From Armatimonadota bacterium (lineage in GTDB: Bacteria; Armatimonadota; Zipacnadia; UBA1398; JAKPQA01), in contig JAKPQA010000302.1 of assembly GCA_029547025.1 (NCBI GenBank), forward strand, positions 1-59,186: a stretch of 59,186 bases of DNA. The letters are read 5' to 3'. This document shows, piece after piece, positions 18,401-27,057 of this stretch. The notes below the pieces were generated by a model that worked only from the letters and a program-made list of their open reading frames with translations, did not search any database and was not told the origin of the DNA. Made by a program: the position numbers and the translations under genes. Within the stretch, counting starts at the first letter, position 1. Every line of letters begins with the position of its first letter.

Positions 18401-20947
18401 TTCAACGTCGGAGGCCGTCTCGGCGCCGAACGCGCCGCGGAAGGCTTCGACGTTCTCGCGGTCGAGCCTGCCGTTGCCGTTGGTATCGATGTAGACCCGC
18501 ATCATGTAGGCCTCGTCCTCGGCCACGGATGTTGCAGGCACGGGCAGGGGCCGGCGGTAGTCAATGGCCGGCGTCGAGCGGCGGTTCTGATCGGTGGTAC
18601 CCCATGGCGCCGCCAGCATGCCGGCGTCGTCCTCGTAGAGCATGTAGAAGGGGAGCCGACGATTGTCGTCCGTGTCGCGGCCATCCTCCATAGGCGCCGC
18701 CGTCTCATACAGGAACGGTAGCGTTCCCCCGCTGACGGGCCGGATCTCGGCGGTGGACAGCGGTGACTGGTGCTTCGGTATGGAAATGCTGACCCGGACG
18801 GGCGCCTCGTCGAGCAACCCGTCGATGAGGCCATCCTCGCGTTCCGGTGGTGTGAGGACGCCCGGATCCGTGGGATAGTCGATGTCGAGCTTGCGGTAGT
18901 TCGCCGGCGCAGCCGAGTCCGTTGGGGGGAAGCGGCCGTCCTCGGACAGGTTGGCGTCGGGCGAGCCCCGCCACGGCAGGGTGGTGCCGCCGTCGGTCAG
19001 ATCGGTCCCTCCGTAGGTGCTCAACTGCACGGCCGACTCGGGGATGATCGGATAGTCGGCGTTGGGCACGGTGCGGCCACGGTAGTCACGGCCCTGCACG
19101 CGGTACTCCGTACCCAGGGATCCGGTGACACGGCTCACGATCTGCAGGGGCGCAGCCTCGGCCCGGATGAGCGCCGTGCCGACCGGGGCGATGCTGCCCA
19201 AGTCGACGTGGCTGGCGTTCTCGACGTAAACGCCGGCATTGGTGCCCCATCCGCGCGCCGAATCGGGCACGAACTCGACCATGCGGCCGTGGGTCTTGTC
19301 GAACAGGTCGAGGACGGGCAATGCGAGCCCGCGGTTGACGTCGTCGTCCATCCAGGCGGTGCTACCGGCCGAGTAGCCGTTGAAGGAGTCCTGATAGGGC
19401 GCCGTGTGCACACCGGTGGCCGGGATGCGCGTGAAGAAGCTCCGGTTCCCGTTGGCATAGTTGTACTGGCGCGTCACGTCAGCCAGCGCCCGCGCGTCTC
19501 CGTCGGGTGGGGCATTCTCACGGAAGTTGGCCGGCACGGCCGCGCTGGAGTCGGCGAGGGTCGCCGTCCCCTCTGCAGCATTGCCATAGAAGCTGAAGCG
19601 TCGGGCTGAGTCGCCCCAGACTTCAAGATTCACCGGGTTCGCCACGATGAAATAGTCGCGGGCATCCGCAGCATAGGTGACCTTTTGGCTCGCGGTCCAT
19701 CCGGCGGGTGTGGTTGTCTCGTTGGCCAGGGCGATGACATCGCCCGAGTGGTACGACGTGGCCGTGACGGGAGGATTGGGGATGGTGGGCATCGGCGGGG
19801 TCGTCGGATCGGCCGGGTCGTTGGGATTGGAGTAGAGGTACAGGTCGATGCCCTCGATGGTCCAGTAGCCGGGATCCCAGTAGCGGTCGCGCTCGACCAG
19901 CGGGGCGTCGTAGCCGTCGACAACCCCGTCGGGGGCGCCGGTGAGGCCGCGGCTCCCGCTGCCGGGAGTCCCCGCGCCGGGCCCGAATCGATCGATCGGG
20001 GCCCCGGTGCCCGGGTCGACCTTGAGCATGCCCCCGGCCACCCGGCTCTCCCAGGTGTCGTAGAGCAAAGGCCCGCCACCCCACCAGTTCAGCGCGCTGC
20101 TCCACCACTGGGCGCGGTAGTCCCCGCTGGGCAGCCCGGCAGGAAGAATGCTGAAGCCCGGGCTTGGGGTGAGGTCGACATCGAAGTAGAGGGAGAGCCG
20201 GGTACCCGAGGCTCCGCCGTTCTGGATGATGGTGCTGGCCTGGGCGTTGAGCACGGGGTCCGTATCCATGATCCCGTCGCCGTTGGTGTCGACCGTGTAC
20301 CGGTCGGGCGTACCGTCACTCGGGTACCGGTCGATGAGGTAGTCCATCAGGATCCAGGCCCGCGGGCGCTCTTCAGCGTTGCTCAGCGGCACGAGTCCGC
20401 CGTCGTAAGTGAAGGGGTTGTGGTCGGGGCCCACGAGCCTCAGCACGGCCCAGGAGACGCCCATGAAACCATCCTCGCGGGTTCCATCTCCGTCGAGGTC
20501 GGCAGCACTCCCCGGTGTGTACGCCGGGCTCCCTGGATCGGTGGTATTGACGGTTCCCCAGACGAGGTCCAGGTCGACGTCGATCTTGATGCGCCGCAGG
20601 TCTCCCCATCGAAACACATAGGTGCCCTCGGCGCCGCCGGTGCGGTCCACATCCAGGGTCACCCAGTCGTGGATGAGCGCCGGCAGCGTGTTGCCGCCGG
20701 CCACACCCGTATAGGGGTTCGCGCCGGCGGATGGGTCGGACACCGGCACCCAGGCCGGCCGGTCCGTCACCGTGGCGGGGTTAGGCTGAGCCGGGAGGGC
20801 GGACGGCGCGCGGTAGATAGGCTTCTCGATCGGCTGGAAGTTCATATACCGGATGCGCGCGCTCCCGGGGACCGCCATCATACCCAGAGCCGCCAGGGCG
20901 AGCACCAGGACTCTGGAAGGTCTCATGCCAGTTTTCGGCCGTCCCAT
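15422..20947 (-). CDS. Giant exported protein, 1841 aa, with Ca-binding-like motifs
   Basis: Begins with a signal peptide (MGRPKTGMRPSRVLVLALAALGMMAVPGSA); the ATG at 20947 has GAGGT 9 bases upstream. No enzyme motif seen. The sequence is beta-rich, with many Pro, Asp, Thr and Trp and almost no Lys or Cys. Calcium-binding-like loops: DLDGDGTREDG (about 150), DTNGDGIMDTD (about 220) and DTNGNGRLDREN (about 820). Around 1150-1450 repeats such as VFSSNRPRPGSSDPG and LFAGRSLSKGDDDIFY look like WD40/TolB-like (PD40) propeller blades. Located directly downstream of the 1970-aa protein and the pseudopilin genes, so it is probably exported or displayed by that machine. A PilY1-like tip adhesin or a secreted substrate are both possible. 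Confidence 0.85.
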   Translation of the reverse strand: MGRPKTGMRPSRVLVLALAALGMMAVPGSARIRYMNFQPIEKPIYRAPSALPAQPNPATVTDRPAWVPVSDPSAGANPYTGVAGGNTLPALIHDWVTLDVDRTGGAEGTYVFRWGDLRRIKIDVDLDLVWGTVNTTDPGSPAYTPGSAADLDGDGTREDGFMGVSWAVLRLVGPDHNPFTYDGGLVPLSNAEERPRAWILMDYLIDRYPSDGTPDRYTVDTNGDGIMDTDPVLNAQASTIIQNGGASGTRLSLYFDVDLTPSPGFSILPAGLPSGDYRAQWWSSALNWWGGGPLLYDTWESRVAGGMLKVDPGTGAPIDRFGPGAGTPGSGSRGLTGAPDGVVDGYDAPLVERDRYWDPGYWTIEGIDLYLYSNPNDPADPTTPPMPTIPNPPVTATSYHSGDVIALANETTTPAGWTASQKVTYAADARDYFIVANPVNLEVWGDSARRFSFYGNAAEGTATLADSSAAVPANFRENAPPDGDARALADVTRQYNYANGNRSFFTRIPATGVHTAPYQDSFNGYSAGSTAWMDDDVNRGLALPVLDLFDKTHGRMVEFVPDSARGWGTNAGVYVENASHVDLGSIAPVGTALIRAEAAPLQIVSRVTGSLGTEYRVQGRDYRGRTVPNADYPIIPESAVQLSTYGGTDLTDGGTTLPWRGSPDANLSEDGRFPPTDSAAPANYRKLDIDYPTDPGVLTPPEREDGLIDGLLDEAPVRVSISIPKHQSPLSTAEIRPVSGGTLPFLYETAAPMEDGRDTDDNRRLPFYMLYEDDAGMLAAPWGTTDQNRRSTPAIDYRRPLPVPATSVAEDEAYMMRVYIDTNGNGRLDRENVEAFRGAFGAETASDVEQRTSYGWLASEPYRCFAVRVRILPDATVIQVSETVDFGTVGHDQSLTNGEPYGYAPHRKVGLRTDGNLPLGLIPDPSGGGGQLGVGFVTTHLASDSSELGVTMPAERVEPDYVTPQLWSLMASRAGESVPSSRVFIDNPDLAHFPSRFAYDPGEEAGNVRLYIGPMTPLGTYAGNGWAFVNTIDSGDPGVYDPPSADPNHPVPYDWLSVASSVLKVRVSEAPLPPRFGFGNLPYDPYIPDPPDPADPGTPADQNQVDRANIGNLDTNWVETDPAVIVHLATDGRGTMSNLPIPSFTRDDLQIEMVFSSNRPRPGSSDPGYPRNWNLWHAQMAPPAAPDPFHPVFVPEAPTLYAEDPTAEGVNPPEPAFPNLESWRHYGASFDQTGEVLAWVLSSEWEGGGQVAVQQHIGVASRAGDFDDKVYFRIDAHRPEGVRPFVADVGDPLVDGLYLFYYAGSGNNRRVYYAKVVDTEGTADDLSDDKLVGPVELRLMRQNCPRYEPSATGVTASGTEFSAEPWVFADRYLDNGETKPCVGILFAGRSLSKGDDDIFYTRLRLDHTFGDPERYARTAAGPFDAPSPIDPARTLTYEDPRLPFDREDHRGEIRVPTEDEVLAPLPEGTVGAGESTTGAAQTAVFASRHTDWRWGWPVAADDGDNDPNTGDPTGGNWIEVRVQEFVGGAWTDVAGQTWDTFAEDPATGLLYAMSPNGVKAIEIDPAAGLVRFNETRAQLTDPSTVPAANQRVLATYTARALRLTTSSFDEAQPAAAIMPWGFDRTTDEPEVIHVPASVLDPSAQDPDALFDFIRPERLMLLFTRKTTQGQHALYYQTLSVPLDPNDNTPYDQRDPTWMFDDDNDRDKGDAWFPYQYTDSGPMAVPLERNVHESRVAPVAMPYVWWTRSLQDPAGVYLSAFRDFLTDSGLSTVVGPTTVWLFYATAAPHTPVDPESGAPVFDPDEGRYAADAPGDLDIFYGALSPRTIPTYRQDVDLSGLGT

Positions 20948-21035
20948 GGCTCTCGTACCTCCATCACCCTCACAGGCCCGGTCCGCCGTTCGCGGGCCGG
21001 ATCTGTCACAACGGATCCACATTCAGTCTGGCGCC

Positions 21036-24000
21036 CTAGTAGTGCGACCCCGTGGTGGCGGCCAGAGGCTGAGTCAGGCGGTATGTCGCTGGCCTTCCTT
21101 CGACGGCGGCGGGGCCGATCCACGGGCGTTTGCGGCGCTCGTCGGCGGAGCGATCGGAGGCTGCCGATCCGGGGGCGGGTGGCCACAGGTCTACCTGATC
21201 CCGCGCGGCCCACAGCTGGGCCGCCGCATTGGTCGTGCCATACTTCTCGGGTCGAGGCAGGATCAGCCGCAGCCGGTTGGTGGGTGTAGCCGCGTTCACC
21301 GATGGTGGCACAACGACGAGCACCTCACCCTTGTCCTCGTGGCCGTTGACGATCAGATAGCCTCCTCCGGGCTGGTACTCGACATGGACCGCCCTGAACG
21401 CGGCGTAGGGCGACGCCGGGCGCCCCGTGTAGGGCAGCAGGCCATTGTCCTGGGCGTACAGCTCGCGCAAGGCCACCGCGTACTGCTCGCCCGTGAAGCG
21501 CCACGGGTAGTAGACCGGGTCTCCGGCCGCCAAGGTGGCGTCCACACCCCACTGGTTGAGGCTGAGCCCACCGTGGGCCAGATCGGCGGGACCGCCCAGC
21601 GAGCCAGGCGGGAGTCCGAGGATGGCATAACCCTCGACGTTGGTTCCGGCGGCGGTCATGGAGTAGGTTCCGGTCTCGGGACCGACGGCCGGGAAGTAGG
21701 TCACCGGGTAGAGTCCGTCTTCCTTGATGGGCACGGGCCCATCCATCCGGCTCAGGGAGGCGCAGATCTCGATGAAGTAGGCGGCCTGGTCGGTTCCCAT
21801 GTACCCGGGGTCGAGCCGTCCCTGGATATGGTAGATGCGGTCGAGCTTGCCATAGGGCGCCAGCGTACCGCTGGCCTGGTCCCAGCGATAGATGGTGCTG
21901 AAGGCCCAGTCGATCCGCCCGTCGGGCATCGATCCATCGGGGGCTTCGGGATCGGCGCGGCCGATCTTGACTACCGAGGCTCCCGGGCCCAGCTCGCGCG
22001 GGTACGGGTGGGGGAAACCGTGGGGGCCGTCATAGCTCGCCGGAACGTTCGGGTCGGGCGGATCGGGCGTCCGATTCTGCCCACCCACATCGACGGGCTG
22101 AACGATGGGCGATGTGCTCAATGCATAGTTCGCCACGGCCGCCAGCACGCCGCTGAAGCCCATGGGGTTGTCCGGCCCGCCGAACAGTCCCGGGTTCATC
22201 AGCGGCTTTACAGTGATGAACTCATACTTACCCGCCGTCTTGAGCTGCCCCTGGGCGCCGGTGTCGGGCGTTCCATCGCCGTCGAGATCCACGGGCAGGA
22301 CTTCTTCGCCGGCCGCGGTGGGGTCGATGACGGCCTGGGTTTGATCATAGGCGTAGATGGCCTCGCCGCCCGACTCGTCCAACGGAGGCAATCGGTCGCC
22401 GTCCTCGTTGGTCAGTTGCTCGACCGCGATGATGCGGAAGTTGCCGGTGTCGGCGACGAAGGTCCACTCGCGTAGCACCGGCTCGGGCCCGGAGTAGTCG
22501 TACCAGGCCCACCGGTAGGCATCGTGGGGCTCGCGAATCTGGTGGCTGGCCCCGGGAGGCAGGTTCGGGTAGGCCGGCCCTCCATCGGGCGGCGCGTAGT
22601 CGGGCGTGTCGCGGAAGGCCGCCTCGGCCCCCTGGCCGGATCCCAGGTGGTTCGGATCCCAGCGGTTCTGCAGCATCCAGTCAGCCACGCCGTCCTTGCG
22701 CAACTCGATGACTCGATCGTTGCCGCTGTCGGCCACCAGGTAGTTGTTTGGTTTGCCGGCGTAGTCGAGCGCCAGGACCGATTGGGGGCGCGAGATGCGC
22801 ACCGGCAGTGACACGATGTCGGCGGCATTGCCCGTGGGGTCGCTCACATAGAGATAGCGGGCCGAAGCGACCTCCCAGCTCGGGGAGCCAGCCGCGTCGA
22901 CCGAGAGCACACGGTTGAGGTCGCCGATGACGAGCCCCGAAGTTCCGGCCTCGTAGACCCGGTAGAACCAGTTCCACTGGTTGGCGGCGGCCGCGCGGGG
23001 CGCCACGGAGACGGTGTAGATCCTGCCCCGGCCGACCACGGCCTGTGTGCTGGCGATCCCCTCGCCCGACGTGAGCCCGTTCACGACGCTGAGCAGGTCG
23101 TACGATGGGTTGTGGGGCTGGCCGAGCGCTCCGACCTGATTGGTCCAGTAGGAGACCCAGCCGTTGGCCTCGCCGTCATCGATATACCGGTAGCTGGGCC
23201 ACGGCGGCGAGAGGGTGGTATCCCACGGGACCGACGCGCCGGGCCAGGGCTCGTTGGCTTCGTCATAGTAGACGCTGTCGCGCGGGTCCATGGCGAACAC
23301 CAGCAGCGCCTCGCTCCGCGTGTTGGTCAGCGGGTCTGGGGCATGGGAGTAGGTTACGGGCACGATGGCCTTGTCGCTGGAGATGGTGGGGGAGCCAATG
23401 GCGGAGACCACATAATCGGGCGATGGGTCGGCGGACACACCGTCCATGTCGGCATCACGCACCGGCTCGATGTCGCCCGGGATGCCTGAGGTCGTGTCGC
23501 TGGCGCCGAGGGCATCGATGGTGAACGAGACGATGCCCGTCTCGAAGTCGATGTCGAAGGGCACGATGCCGGGGTTGTTGTCGGCATCGTTGGTGTCGAA
23601 CTCGAGCGGATCATCGACGTCATCGGCATCGGCGATCTGCCCACCGCTATAGCTCGGCCGCGTGATCGGGCCGCTCGCCCTCTTGGTGAGTGCCGGGTAT
23701 TGCCATCGCACGATACGCGGGACCTGGAAGTAGCCCTGATAGACGCGCCACATGTCGGTCCCCGCGGGCGTGGGGTCGTCCTCGGTGGTGGTATCGATCC
23801 ACTGGATGAGGACGCGGCGCCCGGCATGGAGTTCGGAGAACCGAATGGCGTTGCGCTTGGTGTCGACGCTCCAGTTGGCGCCACCCATAGCCAGGATCTC
23901 GGTGCCGTTGAGGGCGTCGAAGACCCGCACGGGCCAGGAGCCCCGCAGTGGGCCCGACGGAGGGGCCACCGGGTCACCGGCGTCGACCGTCAGCGCCGTG

Positions 24001-26948
24001 TTGGTCCGGAATCCGGTGGGGCTGCCCAGCGGCACGGCGAGGTCGTTGACATCCAGTTCGAGCGCAACGGCTCCACCGATGGTGTCGCCACTGCCGGGCG
24101 GGTACTCGGCCGTGAAGGACACAACGGCCGCGCCCTCACCGCAGGCGGGGAAGCCGGTCACTCCGACGGGGGAGTCCTCGGGATCCCAGCCGGCATAGGG
24201 GATGCGGAAGCGATACATGACCCGGTCGACGCCTCGAGTGGCATCCCACGTGGTCGTGGGGTCGAACACCAGCGGGCCTGATCCTCCGACGACGCCAGAC
24301 GCAGGGAAGCCCTGGTCGCGCATGGCCAGCACCATGCCATCCGCCGGACTGGCGGGATCGCGGGCCAGGGGGAGCACGATGACGTTCTCGGGCGACAGCG
24401 CGGGGCCTGAGCCCGGTGATGGTGGGTCGGTGAGCATGAAGCCGGTACCCGGCAGACCGTTATAGATCCACTTCTCGGTGCCGATCTCCATCGGGTTGCC
24501 GCCGCCGCTGGGGCGGATGAACTCGGTGTAGTAGTCGATGGAGACCTTGTCCCCTGCCTCCGGCGGCCAGTTCAGCGCGGCGGGGTAGTTGGCGGGCCGG
24601 TTTGCCGCGTCCGCGACGAAGACGCCGATGACGTGTTGCCCCGCGGGTGCCGTCGGACCGATGGTGCCATCGGTGAACACGAATTGCCAGTCGTTGGTGC
24701 TGGCACCGGGCCCGGGAACCGGGACATCGTTGAACCGCACCGTGAAGGCGAGGTTCGGGTCGAGGGCACAGAACCCGCCCTGGAACCCCGCCCGGCGGTA
24801 CCCGCGCATCAGATACAGGTTCCCGCGGGTGGCCGCCGGCGGCGTCCAGTCCTCGATCACCCGCAGCCGCTCATCCCACACGCGCATGACGTGGGCGCGG
24901 AGCACGCCCACCGATGTGGCCGTGTTCCCGGTCTGCGTGGCGCCAAAGACATAGACCGTCTCATCCATGGCCGTGCCGTTGTTGGGGTCGGGCACGATGC
25001 CGACCACGGCGGGACTGGTGAGGTTCGTGACCACCGTGTCGTCATCGTCGGCCGGCAGGTGCGCCTGGCCCGCGCGCGTGGGCCCGCCGTCGGGCACGTT
25101 GAGGACGAATAGCGCGCCGTCGGAGCTGTCGGTCCCAGCCGTGGTGACATAGGCGACTCCGCGAGCCACGGTGATGCCGGTCACCCAGCCCACGTTGCCC
25201 AGGCCGGCCGGGGGCAAGCTGGCCAGATTGATGGGATTGTTCCCGCCCCATCCCGGGAACTCCAGGCCGGTCACGCCGTCTGCCGACGAGGGGGTGATGA
25301 TGCCGTTGGCGTCGCGGGGCAGCGCCGTAAGTGCCCCGAGCTCGCCGCGCTTCGTGCCCACGAGCACCACATCGGCATGGGTTGCCGTGGTCCCCGAGGT
25401 GAGAGCCACATGCGTGACCGTGACCGGGCAGCTCACCCCGTCCTGGACCCGCCAGACCCAGAGGGCGTCCAGTTCGGGGAAGGCGAGGTTGGTGTAACCG
25501 GCTGCCTGCAGGTCGGCCCACTTGGCGCCATCGTCGGGGTTGAGGTCGCCGTCCATGTCCCGGGCCGGGTCGGCATCGAGGGCCACCAGGACGTCGCCGT
25601 TGCCGCTTGGGTGCGGGAAGACACAAAAAACGGCGCCGCTGGCCAGCACCGGGCTGGGGGCCTGGATGGGCCCGGTGGTCGTGGGATTGACGGCGGCGCC
25701 GATGGTCTCGACGTGTTCGGTGATGAGGTCGAGCCGTTCCGAGATGGTCTCGCGGGCGGCGCTGGTGCGACGCGCGTTCTGGCTGGCCGCACCCCATTCG
25801 TCGGCCCAGTTGACGGCATTGAAGATGAAGTACTGGTCGCCCCGGTAGCGAGACATGCTGAGATTGCTCAGGTCGTCGCCGCAGTAGATGCCCGAGTTGA
25901 TGCCACTGGCGGTGTCGTACGACCGGCCGCCGGTAACGGCGTCGTTGAGCTTACACGACACGTCGCCCGCCACGGCGATAACGGTGCCGGCCCCGTATCG
26001 TCCTGCGGCCACGTAACCGCCGCCGTAGGGCGGGTTGGCCGTCGCGTCGGAGTAGGCGCTGTTCAGGATTACCGGGAACAGCGCGGTCCCGTCGTAGGGG
26101 CTGATGCGGTAGCTCCCGATGTACTTGTCGCCCAAATTGTTGGCCTCGAAGAGCCCCATCCAGAACGGGTAGGACATCAGTGGGTGCAACCGGTCCGGGA
26201 TGATGGCGCGGCCGGTGGCACCCTCGTGGTCGAACTGGAGGGGCGCGAAGAAGCCCTCGGAGGCAAACGGCGTCAGCACGGGATCGCGGTTCGTGAAGAT
26301 GGGGTCCGCGGGGTCCACGGCGGCGGGGTCATTGGCGTCCGGATTGGTGGCCACGCCGTAGTTGGCGCTCAGGACACCGCCGCGGTCGGTCGCCCGCCCG
26401 ACACGGAGCCCCCAGCAGTCATCGATCCATACCTGGCCGCCGGCGTCTACGAGCTGGCGCAGCATGCGCCGGTCCGAGTCCGTGAACGCGGTCATGCGGT
26501 GGTTGGCGATCAGGAGCATGTCGAACCGGGCGAGTTCGGGCAGGTTGGCCTCGTTGAGCACGACTTCCCAATAGGGCCCCATGTTCTTGGTGATGGGCTG
26601 TCCGAGCTGGAGGGAGCCGACCCACGGGTCGCCGCGGACCTGCCAGCGGTCAATGATGTCCTGTGTGACCACCGGAGGCGCCAGCGGGTTGACGAAGTCC
26701 CAGTGGGCTGGCTTGAGGGGCGACTGGTCCAGGATGTACCAGACGTGCGGGTCCGGGTTCTCGAGGTTCGTCGGCCCAGGGGGCCGCGCGTTGTCGTAGC
26801 GCGCCGACGAGACGAGGAGATTCGCGACCTTGATCTGCCGGGTGCGCGACGTGAAGTTGGTCACCTGGCCCCAGGCGCCGGCGTTGAGCCCCACGCAGGT
26901 CAGCATGGTCAGAGCCACCCACGCCGGATAGGGCATCCTGTGCTTCAT
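21036..26948 (-). CDS. Giant exported protein, 1970 aa, Rossmann-like N-domain plus beta-propeller repeats
   Basis: Signal peptide MKHRMPYPAWVALTMLTCVG...AWG. The first 400 residues resemble a glutamine-amidotransferase-like (ThuA/DUF4159-type) fold: FDMLLIANHRMTAF, then RRMLRQLVDAGGQVWIDD, with no catalytic triad evident. The middle (about 430-700) reads like a PQQ/BamB-type propeller (FVLNVPDGGP, VYVFGATQTG). Near 1400-1650 there are NHL-like blades (YLVADSGNDRVIELRKDG, FVADTGNFRIIAVEQL). Calcium-type loops include DMDGDLNPDD and DLDGDGTPDTG. It sits between the K-like pseudopilin and the 1841-aa protein, in one transcription unit. Domain parsing is by eye; function unknown. Confidence 0.85.
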   Translation of the reverse strand: MKHRMPYPAWVALTMLTCVGLNAGAWGQVTNFTSRTRQIKVANLLVSSARYDNARPPGPTNLENPDPHVWYILDQSPLKPAHWDFVNPLAPPVVTQDIIDRWQVRGDPWVGSLQLGQPITKNMGPYWEVVLNEANLPELARFDMLLIANHRMTAFTDSDRRMLRQLVDAGGQVWIDDCWGLRVGRATDRGGVLSANYGVATNPDANDPAAVDPADPIFTNRDPVLTPFASEGFFAPLQFDHEGATGRAIIPDRLHPLMSYPFWMGLFEANNLGDKYIGSYRISPYDGTALFPVILNSAYSDATANPPYGGGYVAAGRYGAGTVIAVAGDVSCKLNDAVTGGRSYDTASGINSGIYCGDDLSNLSMSRYRGDQYFIFNAVNWADEWGAASQNARRTSAARETISERLDLITEHVETIGAAVNPTTTGPIQAPSPVLASGAVFCVFPHPSGNGDVLVALDADPARDMDGDLNPDDGAKWADLQAAGYTNLAFPELDALWVWRVQDGVSCPVTVTHVALTSGTTATHADVVLVGTKRGELGALTALPRDANGIITPSSADGVTGLEFPGWGGNNPINLASLPPAGLGNVGWVTGITVARGVAYVTTAGTDSSDGALFVLNVPDGGPTRAGQAHLPADDDDTVVTNLTSPAVVGIVPDPNNGTAMDETVYVFGATQTGNTATSVGVLRAHVMRVWDERLRVIEDWTPPAATRGNLYLMRGYRRAGFQGGFCALDPNLAFTVRFNDVPVPGPGASTNDWQFVFTDGTIGPTAPAGQHVIGVFVADAANRPANYPAALNWPPEAGDKVSIDYYTEFIRPSGGGNPMEIGTEKWIYNGLPGTGFMLTDPPSPGSGPALSPENVIVLPLARDPASPADGMVLAMRDQGFPASGVVGGSGPLVFDPTTTWDATRGVDRVMYRFRIPYAGWDPEDSPVGVTGFPACGEGAAVVSFTAEYPPGSGDTIGGAVALELDVNDLAVPLGSPTGFRTNTALTVDAGDPVAPPSGPLRGSWPVRVFDALNGTEILAMGGANWSVDTKRNAIRFSELHAGRRVLIQWIDTTTEDDPTPAGTDMWRVYQGYFQVPRIVRWQYPALTKRASGPITRPSYSGGQIADADDVDDPLEFDTNDADNNPGIVPFDIDFETGIVSFTIDALGASDTTSGIPGDIEPVRDADMDGVSADPSPDYVVSAIGSPTISSDKAIVPVTYSHAPDPLTNTRSEALLVFAMDPRDSVYYDEANEPWPGASVPWDTTLSPPWPSYRYIDDGEANGWVSYWTNQVGALGQPHNPSYDLLSVVNGLTSGEGIASTQAVVGRGRIYTVSVAPRAAAANQWNWFYRVYEAGTSGLVIGDLNRVLSVDAAGSPSWEVASARYLYVSDPTGNAADIVSLPVRISRPQSVLALDYAGKPNNYLVADSGNDRVIELRKDGVADWMLQNRWDPNHLGSGQGAEAAFRDTPDYAPPDGGPAYPNLPPGASHQIREPHDAYRWAWYDYSGPEPVLREWTFVADTGNFRIIAVEQLTNEDGDRLPPLDESGGEAIYAYDQTQAVIDPTAAGEEVLPVDLDGDGTPDTGAQGQLKTAGKYEFITVKPLMNPGLFGGPDNPMGFSGVLAAVANYALSTSPIVQPVDVGGQNRTPDPPDPNVPASYDGPHGFPHPYPRELGPGASVVKIGRADPEAPDGSMPDGRIDWAFSTIYRWDQASGTLAPYGKLDRIYHIQGRLDPGYMGTDQAAYFIEICASLSRMDGPVPIKEDGLYPVTYFPAVGPETGTYSMTAAGTNVEGYAILGLPPGSLGGPADLAHGGLSLNQWGVDATLAAGDPVYYPWRFTGEQYAVALRELYAQDNGLLPYTGRPASPYAAFRAVHVEYQPGGGYLIVNGHEDKGEVLVVVPPSVNAATPTNRLRLILPRPEKYGTTNAAAQLWAARDQVDLWPPAPGSAASDRSADERRKRPWIGPAAVEGRPATYRLTQPLAATTGSHY

Positions 26949-27057
26949 AGGAGGTCACACCCCCGCGATCCACAGCCGATCCGCTGAGTCCGCCCCGGCG
27001 GAGTCGACATACCGCTTGGCCCGTCCATTGCCGGAAGCATGGCCCACCGGGCCTCTG

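Noticed and set aside
25377-26987. Long plus-strand frame opposite the 1970-aa protein
   Set aside because: Antisense shadow; the minus-strand frame has a signal peptide and repeats.
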